A stretch of DNA of 64,000 nt from Erythrobacter litoralis (GTDB lineage Bacteria > Pseudomonadota > Alphaproteobacteria > Sphingomonadales > Sphingomonadaceae): the NCBI RefSeq assembly GCF_029760855.1, contig NZ_SOSI01000003.1, forward strand, positions 62,001 to 126,000. The letters run 5' to 3'. Shown here piece by piece: positions 36,210-45,358 of the stretch (position 1 is the stretch's first letter; each line of letters begins with the position of its first letter). Both the position numbers and the translations under genes were made by a program. Under the pieces are notes generated by a model. It searched no databases. It worked only from the letters and a program-made list of their open reading frames with translations, and had not been told where the DNA came from.

Positions 36210-37016
36210 ATGACCCGCCGCACGATTACCGGGTTTTCCAACCCGACCGTCAAGGCGCTTCGCCAGTTGCGCGACAAGAAGCACCGCCGCCGCGAGCGTC
36301 GGTTTCTGGCCGAAGGGCTGCGGCTGCTGACCGATGCGCGCGAATGCGGGCATATCCCCGAAATACTCGTCCTGTCCGATCGGCGCGATGCCCACCCATT
36401 GCTCGACGTTTTGGAGCACGATGTGGAGGCGGCAGGCGGCGAAATCATTGAGACCTCGCCGGACATTCTTTCCAAGATCACCGGGAAGGAAAACGTGCAA
36501 TCCGTCGCCGGAGTGTTCGCGGAGTTCGATACGTCGCTCGCAGCCATCGATCGCACGCGCAGCGATATCTGGCTGGTCGCGCAAGCGCTGCGCGATCCGG
36601 GCAATCTCGGCACGATGTTGCGCACCGCGGATGCCGTGGGTGCGGGCGGGCTAATCCTGATCGATGATTGCGCGGATCCGTTTTCGGTGGAAGCCGTGCG
36701 CGCGAGCATGGGCGCGATCTTCACGCAGTCGCTCGCACAAGCCTCATGGGAGGAATTTGTCTTGTGGTTGCGGGCCGGAGAAGGGCAATTGGCGGCCGCC
36801 TCACTGAGAGACGCCGTGCCCTATCGCGGCGCGGCCTATGCAGCGCCCTGCTTCGTACTGGTCGGAAACGAATCACGCGGTCTCCCCGACGAATACGAGG
36901 ACGCCTGCGATCTTCGTGTGACCATGCCGATGAAGGGGCGCGCCGACAGCCTCAACGCAGCGGTCGCGGCGGCAGTATTGGCATACGAGGTCTTGGCGCA
37001 ACTGGACACGCGCTAA
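36210..37016 (+). CDS. SpoU/TrmH-family RNA 2'-O-methyltransferase
   Basis: 268 residues. An N-terminal substrate-binding region (KALRQLRDKKHRRRERRFLAEG) is followed by a SPOUT domain with ALRDPGNLGTMLRTADAVGA, LVGNESRGL and a knot ending MPMKGRADSLNAAVAAAVL. It methylates a ribose in rRNA or tRNA; the target is not readable. It follows the HPr gene by 19 bp and may be read from the same transcript. ATG 36210 is preferred to a longer in-frame start inside ptsH. Confidence 0.88.
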   Translation: MTRRTITGFSNPTVKALRQLRDKKHRRRERRFLAEGLRLLTDARECGHIPEILVLSDRRDAHPLLDVLEHDVEAAGGEIIETSPDILSKITGKENVQSVAGVFAEFDTSLAAIDRTRSDIWLVAQALRDPGNLGTMLRTADAVGAGGLILIDDCADPFSVEAVRASMGAIFTQSLAQASWEEFVLWLRAGEGQLAAASLRDAVPYRGAAYAAPCFVLVGNESRGLPDEYEDACDLRVTMPMKGRADSLNAAVAAAVLAYEVLAQLDTR

Positions 37017-37028
37017 ACCGGGGCGGCG

Positions 37029-37718
37029 TCAATCGCCCGAGACGAAGCTCGTAATATGCCAGTTGCCGTTCTGTCCGGAGACATATAGGCGGTAATCCAC
37101 GAGGCTGCGGAGTTTGTCCGCTGCAACGAAACCCTCTCCGCCAGACGTAGTACGGACTTGCGCAAAACCGTTTTTGGGTGGCCCGTCCACCGCCGTCACC
37201 GTGTCCCACGATATGCGTTCGATGGGCGATGCAATCGCATTCGGCTCCGAGAGGACTGGTACGTCCGATCCTGTGACGATCATCGCTGCAAAGGGATCGT
37301 CGACTTTCAGGTCCTGCGCGAAATACCATGGGAGAACCATGTTGCCGCCGTCATCGACGGCGCATCCCAGGGCGACGATCCGGTCGAGCTCCGCCCAAAG
37401 CTGGCTGTCGCTCGCCTCGAGGCGCTCGCGGAAGGCGGTCAACCCTCCCCCGGCGCCGAAGTCGAGCCGCACGCCCGGCGCGGTGATGCCGAGCAAGGCA
37501 TCGGCGTTGCGGTCCTTGATTGCCTTTTCCAACGATACAAAGAACTCCTTCGCTCCGGGAAGTTCGATGCATTCGTTGCGGGGCGCGAGCCGCCCCTTCG
37601 GCGGCGTGGTCGGCTGTTCGGGAAGTTCGGTTCCGGCCACAGTCATATTGCTGGTTTGATCGCTCGATCCGCATGCTGCGAGCGCCCAGATGGCGGCCGC
37701 CAGAACCACAGAACGCAT
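37029..37718 (-). CDS. Putative lipoprotein of unknown function
   Basis: 229 residues. The signal peptide ends in ALAAC, a lipobox, followed by a Thr/Pro-rich linker (about 21-45). The mature domain has two segments: an alpha-helical region (FFVSLEKAIKDRNADALLG) and, in the last third, beta-rich sequence compatible with an SH3-like fold (VLSEPNAIASPIERISWDTV, GGEGFVAADKLRS). That domain call is tentative. It converges with the SpoU gene (12-bp gap) and stands upstream-adjacent to rmuC on the same strand, 24 bp after its stop. Confidence 0.7.
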   Translation of the reverse strand: MRSVVLAAAIWALAACGSSDQTSNMTVAGTELPEQPTTPPKGRLAPRNECIELPGAKEFFVSLEKAIKDRNADALLGITAPGVRLDFGAGGGLTAFRERLEASDSQLWAELDRIVALGCAVDDGGNMVLPWYFAQDLKVDDPFAAMIVTGSDVPVLSEPNAIASPIERISWDTVTAVDGPPKNGFAQVRTTSGGEGFVAADKLRSLVDYRLYVSGQNGNWHITSFVSGD

Positions 37719-37742
37719 TGTGCAACCTTCCCGTAACTATCC

Positions 37743-39239
37743 CTATTTTTGCTGTTCAACCGCCGCCAGCGAAGCCTGTTCCGTAAAATCGTCGTTATTG
37801 TAACGCGGGCTGGCTTCGACCTTGGGCACTTCCTCGATCTCGCGCTTGCCGATCTCGATACCCTTGTCGGCCAGGCGCCTGCCGGAGGACAAGACGTTGC
37901 GCTCGAAGCTGCCGACGAATTTATTGTAATTGTTGACCGCGGTTTCCAGCCCGCCGCCTACGCGTTTCATATGCTCCGCCGCGATAGCGAGCCGGTCGTA
38001 TAATTCCGCGCCGGCCTTGCCGATTTCCATCGCCTCGTTCGCGATCGTGTCCTGCCGCCAGACCTGCGCGACGGTGCGCGCGATGGCGACGAGGTTGGTC
38101 GGCGTCGCGAGCAGCACCTTGTTACGAAAGGCGAAGTCCCACAGTTCCGGATCATGTTCGAGCGCAGCCGCGACGAAATGCTCGCCCGGCACGAACATGA
38201 CCACGTAGTCGGGCGAATCGTCGAACTGGCTCTGGTAGGATTTGGAGCCGAGCGTCTGCACATGATTGCGCATCGATTTCGCATGAAGGTCCATGTGACG
38301 CCCGCGCTCGTCGTCGTTATCCGCTTCGAATGCCGCCTGATAGGCATTGAGCGAGACCTTGGCGTCGATCACCAGCTTCTTCTGCCCCGGCACCTTAACG
38401 ATGGCATCGGGTCGCAGCCGCCCGCCCTCGGTCTCGACCGAATGCTCCAGAATGAAGTCGGTATGCTCCGACAGCCCGCATTGTTCGAGCACGTTCTGCA
38501 ACGCCCGCTCCCCCCAGCGGCCGCGCGCCTTGGGGGCATTCGTCAAGCTGTTGCCGAGCCGCTGCGCCTCGCGCCTGACCTCTTCCTGCCCGCGCTGCAT
38601 CTCGACGATCTGCTGGTGCAGCCGCCCGAAGGCATCGGTGCGCTTTTCTTCGAGGTCCGCCACCTGCCGCTCGTATTTTGCGAGCCGCTCGCCGACGGGA
38701 TCGAGCAAAGCCTTGAGCTTCGCTTCCGAGGTTTTCTCCGAATGGCCAAGCCGCTCATTTGCACGCTCCAGGAACGCCTCCTGCGCCTTTGACAGCACGG
38801 CGGACCCCGTGTTCTGGAATTCCTTCAGCAATTCCTCGCGCGCCTCGACCAGAAGGCGCTTCTGCTCGTCGAAATTGGCAGTCTTCTCGCGCAGCGTGGC
38901 AAGCTCCGCCGAAACTTCACCATGTCGCCCACGAAGGTCTTCCATTGCCTGTTCGTGTCCTGCTCGCGTTTCGTCGAGCGTGCGCTGATGATCGGCACGC
39001 GCTTCGCGCAGTTCGCGGTCCAGCGCATCGGCCCGTTCTGCCCGGACAGTCGCGTTTTCGAGATCGACGATGGCGCGGCGAAACTTGTCGTCCAGTTCCC
39101 TGGCTTCGCTGTCCCGTTCCGCATGGCGCGCCATCCAGTCGTTCACCGGCCCGGATCCGGCTTTATGACCGAGGATCCAGCCTACACCTATGCCGCCGAG
39201 CAGTGCGACCGCTACGAAAATCAAAGCCATCGTTTCCAT
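37743..39239 (-). CDS. rmuC: DNA recombination protein RmuC
   Basis: 498 residues. One N-terminal transmembrane helix (about 5-27), an extended coiled coil (about 45-190) and a C-terminal RmuC nuclease-like domain with KAKGRWGE-type NAPKARGRWGER, LVIDAKVSLNAY and VVMFVPGEHF. The Asp and Lys of IDAK fit a PD-(D/E)xK active site. It limits recombination at inverted repeats and single-strand structures. ATG 39239 is preferred; a further ATG lies three codons downstream, and a longer in-frame start at 39347 overlaps the divergent copper-protein gene. Confidence 0.92.
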   Translation of the reverse strand: METMALIFVAVALLGGIGVGWILGHKAGSGPVNDWMARHAERDSEARELDDKFRRAIVDLENATVRAERADALDRELREARADHQRTLDETRAGHEQAMEDLRGRHGEVSAELATLREKTANFDEQKRLLVEAREELLKEFQNTGSAVLSKAQEAFLERANERLGHSEKTSEAKLKALLDPVGERLAKYERQVADLEEKRTDAFGRLHQQIVEMQRGQEEVRREAQRLGNSLTNAPKARGRWGERALQNVLEQCGLSEHTDFILEHSVETEGGRLRPDAIVKVPGQKKLVIDAKVSLNAYQAAFEADNDDERGRHMDLHAKSMRNHVQTLGSKSYQSQFDDSPDYVVMFVPGEHFVAAALEHDPELWDFAFRNKVLLATPTNLVAIARTVAQVWRQDTIANEAMEIGKAGAELYDRLAIAAEHMKRVGGGLETAVNNYNKFVGSFERNVLSSGRRLADKGIEIGKREIEEVPKVEASPRYNNDDFTEQASLAAVEQQK

Positions 39240-39336
39240 GGCGCAGAACATAGTCGGAACGCGCGCGTGCTCCAAGCCTCGCACGGAACCAATCCCCCGC
39301 TCCGTTCGCTCGGAAAGGCGAAGGAGAAATTTCGCG

Positions 39337-39747
39337 ATGTCGATCAAGGAAATGATTCAAGACCACCCGGCGGTGGGCGACGATTACAACGACGAACTGG
39401 GCGAAGCCGTGAAGCACGCCATGTACGGCGCGGCGATTATGAATTCGTGCGCCGATGCCTGTTTGGCCGAAGAAAACGCCAAGGAACGGGCCGAATGCAT
39501 CCGCCGTTGCCTCGATGCGAGCGACGCCTGCACCGCGTTCTATCGCATGGCGAGCCGCCGAACGCACGGCAATGTGCCGGCGATCAAGGCGATCGGCGCG
39601 GCAACGATCATCGCCTGCGAGCAATGCCACGAACTCTGCAAGCAGCACGACGATCCGCATTGCAAGCGTTGCGCGCAGATGTGCGAGGAAGTGATTCGCG
39701 ACGTGAAGAAAGCGACGCAATTGATGGCGGACAATCGCCAAGGCTAA
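39337..39747 (+). CDS. Four-helix-bundle cysteine-rich protein, Csp-like (copper storage)
   Basis: 136 residues with 11 cysteines arranged along helices: NSCADAC, CIRRC, DACTAF, CEQCHELC, HCKRCAQMC. This matches the cytosolic four-helix-bundle copper-binding family (DUF326/Csp3-like), which binds Cu(I) inside the bundle. No signal peptide or twin-arginine motif is present, so a cytosolic role is expected. AAGGAGAAAT precedes the ATG. It is divergent from rmuC and ends in a strong terminator. Actual copper load is not known. Confidence 0.85.
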   Translation: MSIKEMIQDHPAVGDDYNDELGEAVKHAMYGAAIMNSCADACLAEENAKERAECIRRCLDASDACTAFYRMASRRTHGNVPAIKAIGAATIIACEQCHELCKQHDDPHCKRCAQMCEEVIRDVKKATQLMADNRQG

Positions 39748-39764
39748 CCGCCAGCGCCTGAAAC

Positions 39765-39794
39765 AAAAAGCCCCGCCGGTGAGCGGGGCTTTTT
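39765..39794. terminator. Bidirectional rho-independent terminator
   Basis: AAAAAGCCCCGC pairs with GCGGGGCTTTTT around a short loop, giving a T-run on both strands. It separates the convergent copper-protein gene and def. Confidence 0.9.
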
Positions 39795-39804
39795 CGTTTT
39801 GGGG

Positions 39805-40371
39805 TCAGGCGGCGGTGCGAAGCTTGTTGAGCTTCTTCAGTGCCATGTTGCGCTTCAACCGCGAGAGATGGTCGATGAACAGGATGCCTTCGAGGTGATC
39901 CATCTCGTGCTGGATGCAGGTGGCCATCAGGCCCTCCATGTCCTCCTCGTGCGTTTCACCCTCGAGATCCTGATAGCGGACGCGGCAGGTCGCCGGACGG
40001 TCCACATCGGCATAGATTTCGGGAACCGAAAGGCAGCCTTCCTGATACACGGCCAGTTCTTCCGCCGGGTCGAGGATTTCGGGGTTCACGAACACCCGCG
40101 GTTCGCGCTTCGTCGGCTGGTGGGTATGCTCATGCCCGCCGTGGTTGCAGACTTCCGGTTCCGCATCGGGATCGTCCGGCTGCAGATCGATCACCAGCAC
40201 GCGCTTCGGCACGCCGACCTGGATCGCGGCGAGGCCGATGCCCGGCGCATCGTACATCGTCTCGAACATGTCGGAGACGAGCGTCTTCAACTCGTCGTCG
40301 AATGCGGTAACGGGTTCGGATATTGTTTTCAGCCGGGGGTCCGGCACTTCGAGAATTTCGCGGATAGCCAT
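39805..40371 (-). CDS. def: Peptide deformylase
   Basis: 188 residues. All three deformylase motifs are present: [21 protein letters not shown] and [12 protein letters not shown], giving Cys and two His metal ligands. It removes the N-terminal formyl group that fmt (a neighbour at 41161) leads to. A His-rich loop [16 protein letters not shown] near residues 80-95 is an insertion not common in short deformylases. I choose ATG 40371; an in-frame start at 40407 would add 12 residues. The ribosome-binding site is weak. Confidence 0.94.
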   Translation of the reverse strand: MAIREILEVPDPRLKTISEPVTAFDDELKTLVSDMFETMYDAPGIGLAAIQVGVPKRVLVIDLQPDDPDAEPEVCNHGGHEHTHQPTKREPRVFVNPEILDPAEELAVYQEGCLSVPEIYADVDRPATCRVRYQDLEGETHEEDMEGLMATCIQHEMDHLEGILFIDHLSRLKRNMALKKLNKLRTAA

Positions 40372-40434
40372 GAAGCGCGAGATAATCGCACGGGTACGCA
40401 AATTCAATCAGAATGCCCTGCTTACAGTGATCGC

Positions 40435-41031
40435 CTAGCCGAGCGGTCTCCGCGCCCTAAGCGCCTGTGCGAGCGTACCCTCGTCAAGGTAATCGAGCTC
40501 GCCGCCGACCGGTAGCCCGTGGGCGAGTTGCGTGATCCGGACGGGAAAATCCTCCAGCCGCTCGGCGAGGTAATGGGCGGTGGTCTGACCCTCCAGTGTG
40601 GCGTTCATGGCGAGGACGATCTCGTCGATGCCGCCCTCCTCCACGCGGGAGAGCAGGTTGGCAATGTTGAGATCTTCGGGTCGAATGCCGTCCAATGCCG
40701 ACAGCTTGCCGCCGAGCACGTGATACTTGCCCGTGAACAGCTTGGCCCGGTCGAGCGCCCATAGGTCGGCGACATCTTCTACTACACATAGTCCCTTGCC
40801 GTCGCGTCGGGGGTCGGCGCAGATGCCGCACGGATCGGTGGTGTCGACATTGCCGCACACCTGGCATTCGACCAACGCCTCGCCCACCGTTGCCAGCGCT
40901 TCGAGCAATGCAGGCAGTGCGCTTTCGCGCCGCTTGACCAGCCACAACACCGCGCGGCGAGCACTCCGCGGGCCAAGGCCGGGCAGACGGGCCAACGCGG
41001 CGGCGAGGGTTTCGATTTCCTGAGAAGCCAA
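40435..41031 (-). CDS. recR: Recombination protein RecR
   Basis: 198 residues. A helix-hairpin-helix region ([16 protein letters not shown]) is followed by a Zn finger [16 protein letters not shown] with C-x2-C-x8-C-x2-C spacing. A Toprim domain follows ([11 protein letters not shown]). With RecO it loads RecA at gaps. The usual start MASQEIETL corresponds to a TTG at 41031, preceded by GGAAAGGAA; an ATG at 41079 is in frame but overlaps an inverted repeat and gives an odd extension. It is transcribed divergently from fmt. Confidence 0.93.
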   Translation of the reverse strand: MASQEIETLAAALARLPGLGPRSARRAVLWLVKRRESALPALLEALATVGEALVECQVCGNVDTTDPCGICADPRRDGKGLCVVEDVADLWALDRAKLFTGKYHVLGGKLSALDGIRPEDLNIANLLSRVEEGGIDEIVLAMNATLEGQTTAHYLAERLEDFPVRITQLAHGLPVGGELDYLDEGTLAQALRARRPLG

Positions 41032-41058
41032 GCGCTTCGGTTCCTTTCCGTTCGCCCC

Positions 41059-41126
41059 AAGCTTGTCGAAGGGCCGCACTTCTCTTTAAGGGCGGCACAA
41101 CGAAAAGGCAGGGCTTCGACAAGCTT
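41059..41126. repeat. Inverted repeat pair (AAGCTTGTCGAAG arms), recR-fmt gap
   Basis: Two 13-bp arms in opposite orientation, AAGCTTGTCGAAG at 41059-41071 and CTTCGACAAGCTT at 41114-41126, enclose about 42 bp that contain a further GCCGC/GCGGC inversion. The same core occurs at 59631-59705. Confidence 0.7.
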
Positions 41127-41160
41127 TGCCCAAACCGCCAATTTTACAAGGGGCAGAGTG

Positions 41161-42069
41161 ATGCGGATCGTCTTCATGGGAACGCCCGAATTCGCGGTAC
41201 CGACCTTGCAGGCGCTGCTGGACGCGGCGCACGAGGTGGTCTGCGTCTATACCCAGCCGCCCCGCCCCGGCGGCCGACGCGGGAAGGAATTGACCAAGAC
41301 ACCCGTTCACCAATTGGCCGAGCGGCAGGGCATCGAGGTGCGCCATCCTACGTCGCTCAAGTCGTCAGAGGAACAGGAGCGGTTCGCCGCGCTCGATGCC
41401 GATATCGCGGTAGTCGCGGCCTATGGGCTGATCCTGCCGCAAACTGTTCTCGATGCGCCAAAGCATGGGTGCCTCAACGTTCACGCCTCGATCCTGCCGC
41501 GCTGGCGCGGGGCGGCGCCAATTCACCGCGCAATCATGGCAGGCGATCCCGTGACGGGGGTGACGATCATGCAAATGGAAGCCGGGCTCGACACTGGCCC
41601 CATGGTGGCGACCGTGCGCACGCCAATCGAAGATAAGACCACCGGCGAGCTGACCGAGGAACTGGCCGAACTGGGCGCGCAACTGATGGTCGGCACGCTG
41701 ATCGACCTGGATGCGCTCCATCCTATCTCGCAGGACGATGCGGAAGCAACTCACGCGCCGAAGATAGACAAGGCGGAGGCGCGGATCGACTGGGCGAAAT
41801 CTGCGATTGAGATCGAGCGGCGGGTGCGCGGCTTGGCGCCGTTCCCCGGTGCCTGGTTCGAGCTTGGCGGCGACCGGATGAAGCTACTCCAGGCGGAGGC
41901 CATAAACGGCGACGGTGAGGCGGGCGACGTGCTGGACGAGCGCCTTACAATTGCCTGCGGCGATGGCGCTATCCGTCCGGTGAAGCTGCAACGCGCGGGC
42001 AAGCCTGCGATGGATTTGGAGACTTTTCTGCGAGGTAATTCGGTGGCTGTCGGGACGCGGTTGGGCTGA
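41161..42069 (+). CDS. fmt: Methionyl-tRNA formyltransferase
   Basis: 302 residues. The N-terminal formyltransferase domain has [12 protein letters not shown], the catalytic-site block [25 protein letters not shown] and a C-terminal OB-like domain. It formylates initiator Met-tRNA for translation initiation. ATG 41161 is used; an in-frame GTG just upstream would add one residue. AAGGGG lies upstream. It is followed by truA at a 31-bp gap. Confidence 0.95.
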   Translation: MRIVFMGTPEFAVPTLQALLDAAHEVVCVYTQPPRPGGRRGKELTKTPVHQLAERQGIEVRHPTSLKSSEEQERFAALDADIAVVAAYGLILPQTVLDAPKHGCLNVHASILPRWRGAAPIHRAIMAGDPVTGVTIMQMEAGLDTGPMVATVRTPIEDKTTGELTEELAELGAQLMVGTLIDLDALHPISQDDAEATHAPKIDKAEARIDWAKSAIEIERRVRGLAPFPGAWFELGGDRMKLLQAEAINGDGEAGDVLDERLTIACGDGAIRPVKLQRAGKPAMDLETFLRGNSVAVGTRLG

Positions 42070-42100
42070 TGTACGCGCATAGCCTTCGACATACGAACCG

Positions 42101-42844
42101 ATGACCCGCTTCGCACTCACCCTAGAATTCGACGGTACACCGTTCTTCGGCCTTCAACGCCAGCCACACGGGCCGAGCGTGCAGCAAGCGGTAGAGCAAG
42201 CAGCGCAGCGCATTACCGGCGAGGAGGTCATCCTCGCCAGCGCCGGGCGAACGGATACCGGCGTCCACGCGCTTGCCATGCGCAGTCATCTCGATATTGC
42301 GAAGGACATCGCACCGTTTCGCTTTATGGAGGCTCTTAACGCACAGCTTCGCCCCGACCCCATCGCGGTTACGGCATGCGAGATCGTGCCCGACAACTGG
42401 CACGCTCGATTCACCTGTATCGGTCGGCGCTATGTCTATCGCATCGCCAATCGCCGTGCGCCGTTGACGCTGGAGAAGGACCGCGCATGGCAGGTGGCGC
42501 AGCCGCTCGATGAACGGGCTATGCACGAGGCGGCGCAGGCTTTGGTCGGCTTGCACGATTTCACCACCTTCCGCTCAGCCCACTGCCAGTCCGCAAGTCC
42601 TCTCAAGACGCTCGACCGGCTGGATGTCGAACGGGATGGCGAGCGCGTCCTCATCCACGCCGCAGCGCGCAGTTTTCTCCATCATCAGGTGCGCAGCATG
42701 GTCGGCTGCCTCGCGCTGGTCGGCATGGGGCGATGGGAGGTCGGTCGCATGGCAAAAGCGCTAACGGCGCGCGACCGGCAGGAACTCGGACTGAATGCTC
42801 CGCCGCACGGCTTGTATTTTGTCGAGGCGATTTACCCGCAGTGA
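42101..42844 (+). CDS. truA: tRNA pseudouridine(38-40) synthase TruA
   Basis: 247 residues. The catalytic Asp lies in [13 protein letters not shown] near residue 52. The conserved [12 protein letters not shown] and C-terminal LYFVEAIYP complete the family pattern. It isomerises uridines 38-40 of the anticodon stem. It follows fmt on the same strand and ends just before a small GTGACG/CGTCAC inversion. Confidence 0.94.
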   Translation: MTRFALTLEFDGTPFFGLQRQPHGPSVQQAVEQAAQRITGEEVILASAGRTDTGVHALAMRSHLDIAKDIAPFRFMEALNAQLRPDPIAVTACEIVPDNWHARFTCIGRRYVYRIANRRAPLTLEKDRAWQVAQPLDERAMHEAAQALVGLHDFTTFRSAHCQSASPLKTLDRLDVERDGERVLIHAAARSFLHHQVRSMVGCLALVGMGRWEVGRMAKALTARDRQELGLNAPPHGLYFVEAIYPQ

Positions 42845-42938
42845 CGCTCCGTCACCCTGATGACGTGCGGAGAAAGTCCTTGCCGTTCGACCTGATGGCA
42901 GGTTGAAGCCTCGAAACAACAAACAGCAGGAGAGGAAT

Positions 42939-44051
42939 ATGACCACGACCGGTAAACAGCTTTTCACCACGCTCGACAGCGACGGCACGCTGACGCTCGA
43001 GATCGCCGAAAGCACCTTTAAGGATCCGACCGGCAATCAGGTGCTGGTCAAGATGGAAGCGGCACCGATCAATCCGTCCGACCTCGCGATCCTGACCGGA
43101 GCAGCGGATTTCGAGAATGCGGACTATTCGAGCGGAAAGGTCGTCGCCAAGATGCCCGAGCCGTTCAATTCGGGGCAGAAGGCCCGCCACGGCCAGCGTC
43201 TGCCGGCCGGCAATGAAGGCGCCGGCACCGTCGTCGCGGTGGGCGACAGCGACATGGCGAAGGGCCTGATGGGCCAGCGCGTCGCCTGTGTACCCGGTCA
43301 TGCCTACAGCGAATATGCGCTCGCCGATGCGAATATGTGCTTGCCGCTGGGCGACAACAGCGCGGAGGACGGCGCATCCAGCTTCGTCAATCCGATGACG
43401 GCGCTGGGCTTCGTCGAGAACGCAAAGATGGACGGGCAGAATGCGATCCTCCACACAGTCGGTGCATCGAACCTCGGTCAGATGCTCAACCGTATCTGCC
43501 TCGAAGACGGAATGGGCCTCGTAAACATCGTGCGGAAGGACGATCAGGTCCAGTTGCTCAAGGATCAGGGCGCGACCCATATTGTGAACTCGTCCGACGG
43601 CGATTTCATGGCTCAGCTCAAGTCGGCGATCGACGAAACGGACGCCTATTACGGTTTCGATCCGATCGGCGGCGGCAAGATGGTCGATAGCTGCTTCAAG
43701 GCGATGGAGCAGGTCGCCTCGGCCAAGATGACCGAATATTCGCGCTACGGCTCGAACCAGCAGAAACGCATGTTCATCTACGGCCGGCTCGACATGGGGC
43801 CGACCACGCTTACGCCGAGCTACGGGTTCGGATGGACGCTTTCGGGCTGGCTGCTGACGCCGTTCCTCCAGCAGGCGGGCATGGAAACTAACCTGCGGAT
43901 GAGGAAGCGCGTGCTCGACAACCTGACGACGACGTTCGCCAGCAGCTACAAGACGAAGGTCGACCTCGAAGGCATGCTGACGAAGGACGCTATCCTGGAC
44001 TACCGCCAGATGAAAACGGGCGAGAAGTATCTGGTTGTGCCCAACGGATAA
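42939..44051 (+). CDS. MDR-family oxidoreductase (quinone/zinc-binding dehydrogenase superfamily)
   Basis: 370 residues of the medium-chain dehydrogenase fold. NEGAGTVVAVG marks the catalytic-domain loop, followed by an NAD(P)-binding region (LHTVGASNLGQMLNRICLEDGM). The usual catalytic and structural zinc cysteine ligands are not present, so it is likely a zinc-free quinone-oxidoreductase-like member. The substrate is unknown. AGGAGAGG precedes the ATG at ideal spacing. It stands alone between truA and the asparaginase gene, which converges on it. Confidence 0.85.
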   Translation: MTTTGKQLFTTLDSDGTLTLEIAESTFKDPTGNQVLVKMEAAPINPSDLAILTGAADFENADYSSGKVVAKMPEPFNSGQKARHGQRLPAGNEGAGTVVAVGDSDMAKGLMGQRVACVPGHAYSEYALADANMCLPLGDNSAEDGASSFVNPMTALGFVENAKMDGQNAILHTVGASNLGQMLNRICLEDGMGLVNIVRKDDQVQLLKDQGATHIVNSSDGDFMAQLKSAIDETDAYYGFDPIGGGKMVDSCFKAMEQVASAKMTEYSRYGSNQQKRMFIYGRLDMGPTTLTPSYGFGWTLSGWLLTPFLQQAGMETNLRMRKRVLDNLTTTFASSYKTKVDLEGMLTKDAILDYRQMKTGEKYLVVPNG

Positions 44052-44090
44052 TAAACTGAGTCCGTCAGTCATCCAAACTTCTGGCGGAAC

Positions 44091-45068
44091 TCATCGCCCG
44101 TCGAACGCGCGCTGGATATCCTCCGGCGCGCGTATTGCGTTGGCGAGCAGCACCTGCAGCAGGATGCGGGCTTTCTGCGGATTGAGAGCGCGGGCGGCGA
44201 CGAAGCCGTTCGCGTCATCGTCCGCCTCGCGGTCGACCAGCCCCTCGTCCGCCCGACTTGCCCGTACCACAACGACGCCGTGCGCCTTGAGGTCGGCGAG
44301 GTATCGGCGCACCGGTTCGGGCATATTGCCCTCGCCAACTCCGGCGATGACCACTCCCTGTGTATCCTCGCCGATCTGCCGCACGACATCGTCCACCACT
44401 ACACCGGCGTAGAGATACACCACCGCGACCGGCGGCAGGTCGTCATGCCATTCGAACATCGCGCCCAAATCCCGCCGCCACGGTGCGCCGAACCAATCGA
44501 GCGCGGCGGGCGTCACCAGCCCGACCGATCCGCGCGGAAAGCCGCGAAAGGCATCAGCCCCGCGCGTGCGGACCTTGCGCACATCGCGCGCGGCGAACAC
44601 ACGGTCGCCCATCACCACAAGCACGCCGCGCCCTGCCGCATCGCCGTCGCTCGCCACCCGCACCGCGTTCGCGAAATTGCGCAAGCCGTCATAGCCGACC
44701 GCGTCGGCGGGCCGCATCGCGCCGACCACCACCACCGGCTTTCTTGCAGGGATCGTCAGGTCGAGCAGAAACGCGGTTTCCTCAAGCGTATCTGTCCCGT
44801 GCGTGACGATCACGCCATCGCACGCCTCGTCAGCGAGCGCGGCGCGCATGGCGAAATACAGCGCGTTCCATACCGGCGGCCCCATGTCGGCCGAATCGAT
44901 ATTGGCGATCTGCTTGCCGGACAGCACGGCTGACAAGCCGAGCCCGCCGACCTTTTCGAGATAAGCGTCGATGCCGATCTCGCCCGCATTGTATTCGTGA
45001 CCGATAGCGGAGCCGGCGATGCCCGCGATGGTGCCGCCGGTGGCGAGAACTGTCAGATGTGCGCTCAT
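44091..45068 (-). CDS. L-asparaginase-type amidohydrolase
   Basis: 325 residues. The first catalytic Thr is in LATGGTIAG and the second in THGTDTLEET (GTDT motif); both are intact. It hydrolyses asparagine to aspartate and ammonia; glutaminase activity is possible. No signal peptide follows the ATG at 45068, so it is probably cytoplasmic. A longer frame to 45128 would add a non-conserved 20-residue N terminus. It lies next to tRNA-Val and is unrelated to its neighbours. Confidence 0.92.
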   Translation of the reverse strand: MSAHLTVLATGGTIAGIAGSAIGHEYNAGEIGIDAYLEKVGGLGLSAVLSGKQIANIDSADMGPPVWNALYFAMRAALADEACDGVIVTHGTDTLEETAFLLDLTIPARKPVVVVGAMRPADAVGYDGLRNFANAVRVASDGDAAGRGVLVVMGDRVFAARDVRKVRTRGADAFRGFPRGSVGLVTPAALDWFGAPWRRDLGAMFEWHDDLPPVAVVYLYAGVVVDDVVRQIGEDTQGVVIAGVGEGNMPEPVRRYLADLKAHGVVVVRASRADEGLVDREADDDANGFVAARALNPQKARILLQVLLANAIRAPEDIQRAFDGR

Positions 45069-45132
45069 TTCGCGAAGCGCGATAGCGGTGATTGATTTTC
45101 GGGTCACGCCCGCTATGTGACGGGCCACCGTG

Positions 45133-45208
45133 GGGCGATTAGCTCAGTTGGTAGAGCATCTCGTTTACACCGAGAGGGTCGGCGGTTCGAGCCCGTCATC
45201 GCCCACCA
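45133..45208 (+). tRNA. tRNA-Val (anticodon TAC)
   Basis: 76 bases with encoded CCA. The acceptor stem GGGCGAT pairs with ATCGCCC. The D stem is GCTC/GAGC, the anticodon stem TCTCG/CGAGA with loop TTTACAC, so the anticodon is TAC (GTA codon). The T arm is GGCGG-TTCGAGC-CCGTC. The discriminator base is A. It lies between the asparaginase and bd-oxidase genes, transcribed towards the latter; no integrated element abuts it. Confidence 0.97.
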
Positions 45209-45214
45209 CGGTTC

Positions 45215-45358
45215 TCAAGCCAGCCACAACCGCAAGACGTAAGCGACTGCGCCGAGCATGGTAACGCTGCCGAGCCAGATCGCGGCCATCCATGCGACGC
45301 GCCGCCACAGCGGCACTTCGCGCGCGTCGTCCGCACCGTCCAGCGGATCGAAGCGCAT
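45215..45358 (-). CDS. DUF2474 small membrane protein of the bd oxidase operon
   Basis: 47 residues: a charged head with PLWRRVAWM followed by one transmembrane helix (about 21-45). The DUF2474 family accompanies cyanide-insensitive bd oxidase genes and is thought to play a CydX-like part in stability or assembly. Its ATG overlaps the cydB stop (ATGA at 45355-45358 region), so it is the third gene of the operon. Confidence 0.82.
   Translation of the reverse strand: MRFDPLDGADDAREVPLWRRVAWMAAIWLGSVTMLGAVAYVLRLWLA

Noticed and set aside
42841..42855. GTGACG/CGTCAC inversion at the end of truA
   Set aside because: Only 6 bp, spans the stop codon and has no T-run. I did not list it as a terminator.
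45133..45208. tRNA-Val as an integration site
   Set aside because: The flanks hold ordinary core genes, with no integrase, direct repeat of the tRNA 3' end, or composition shift.
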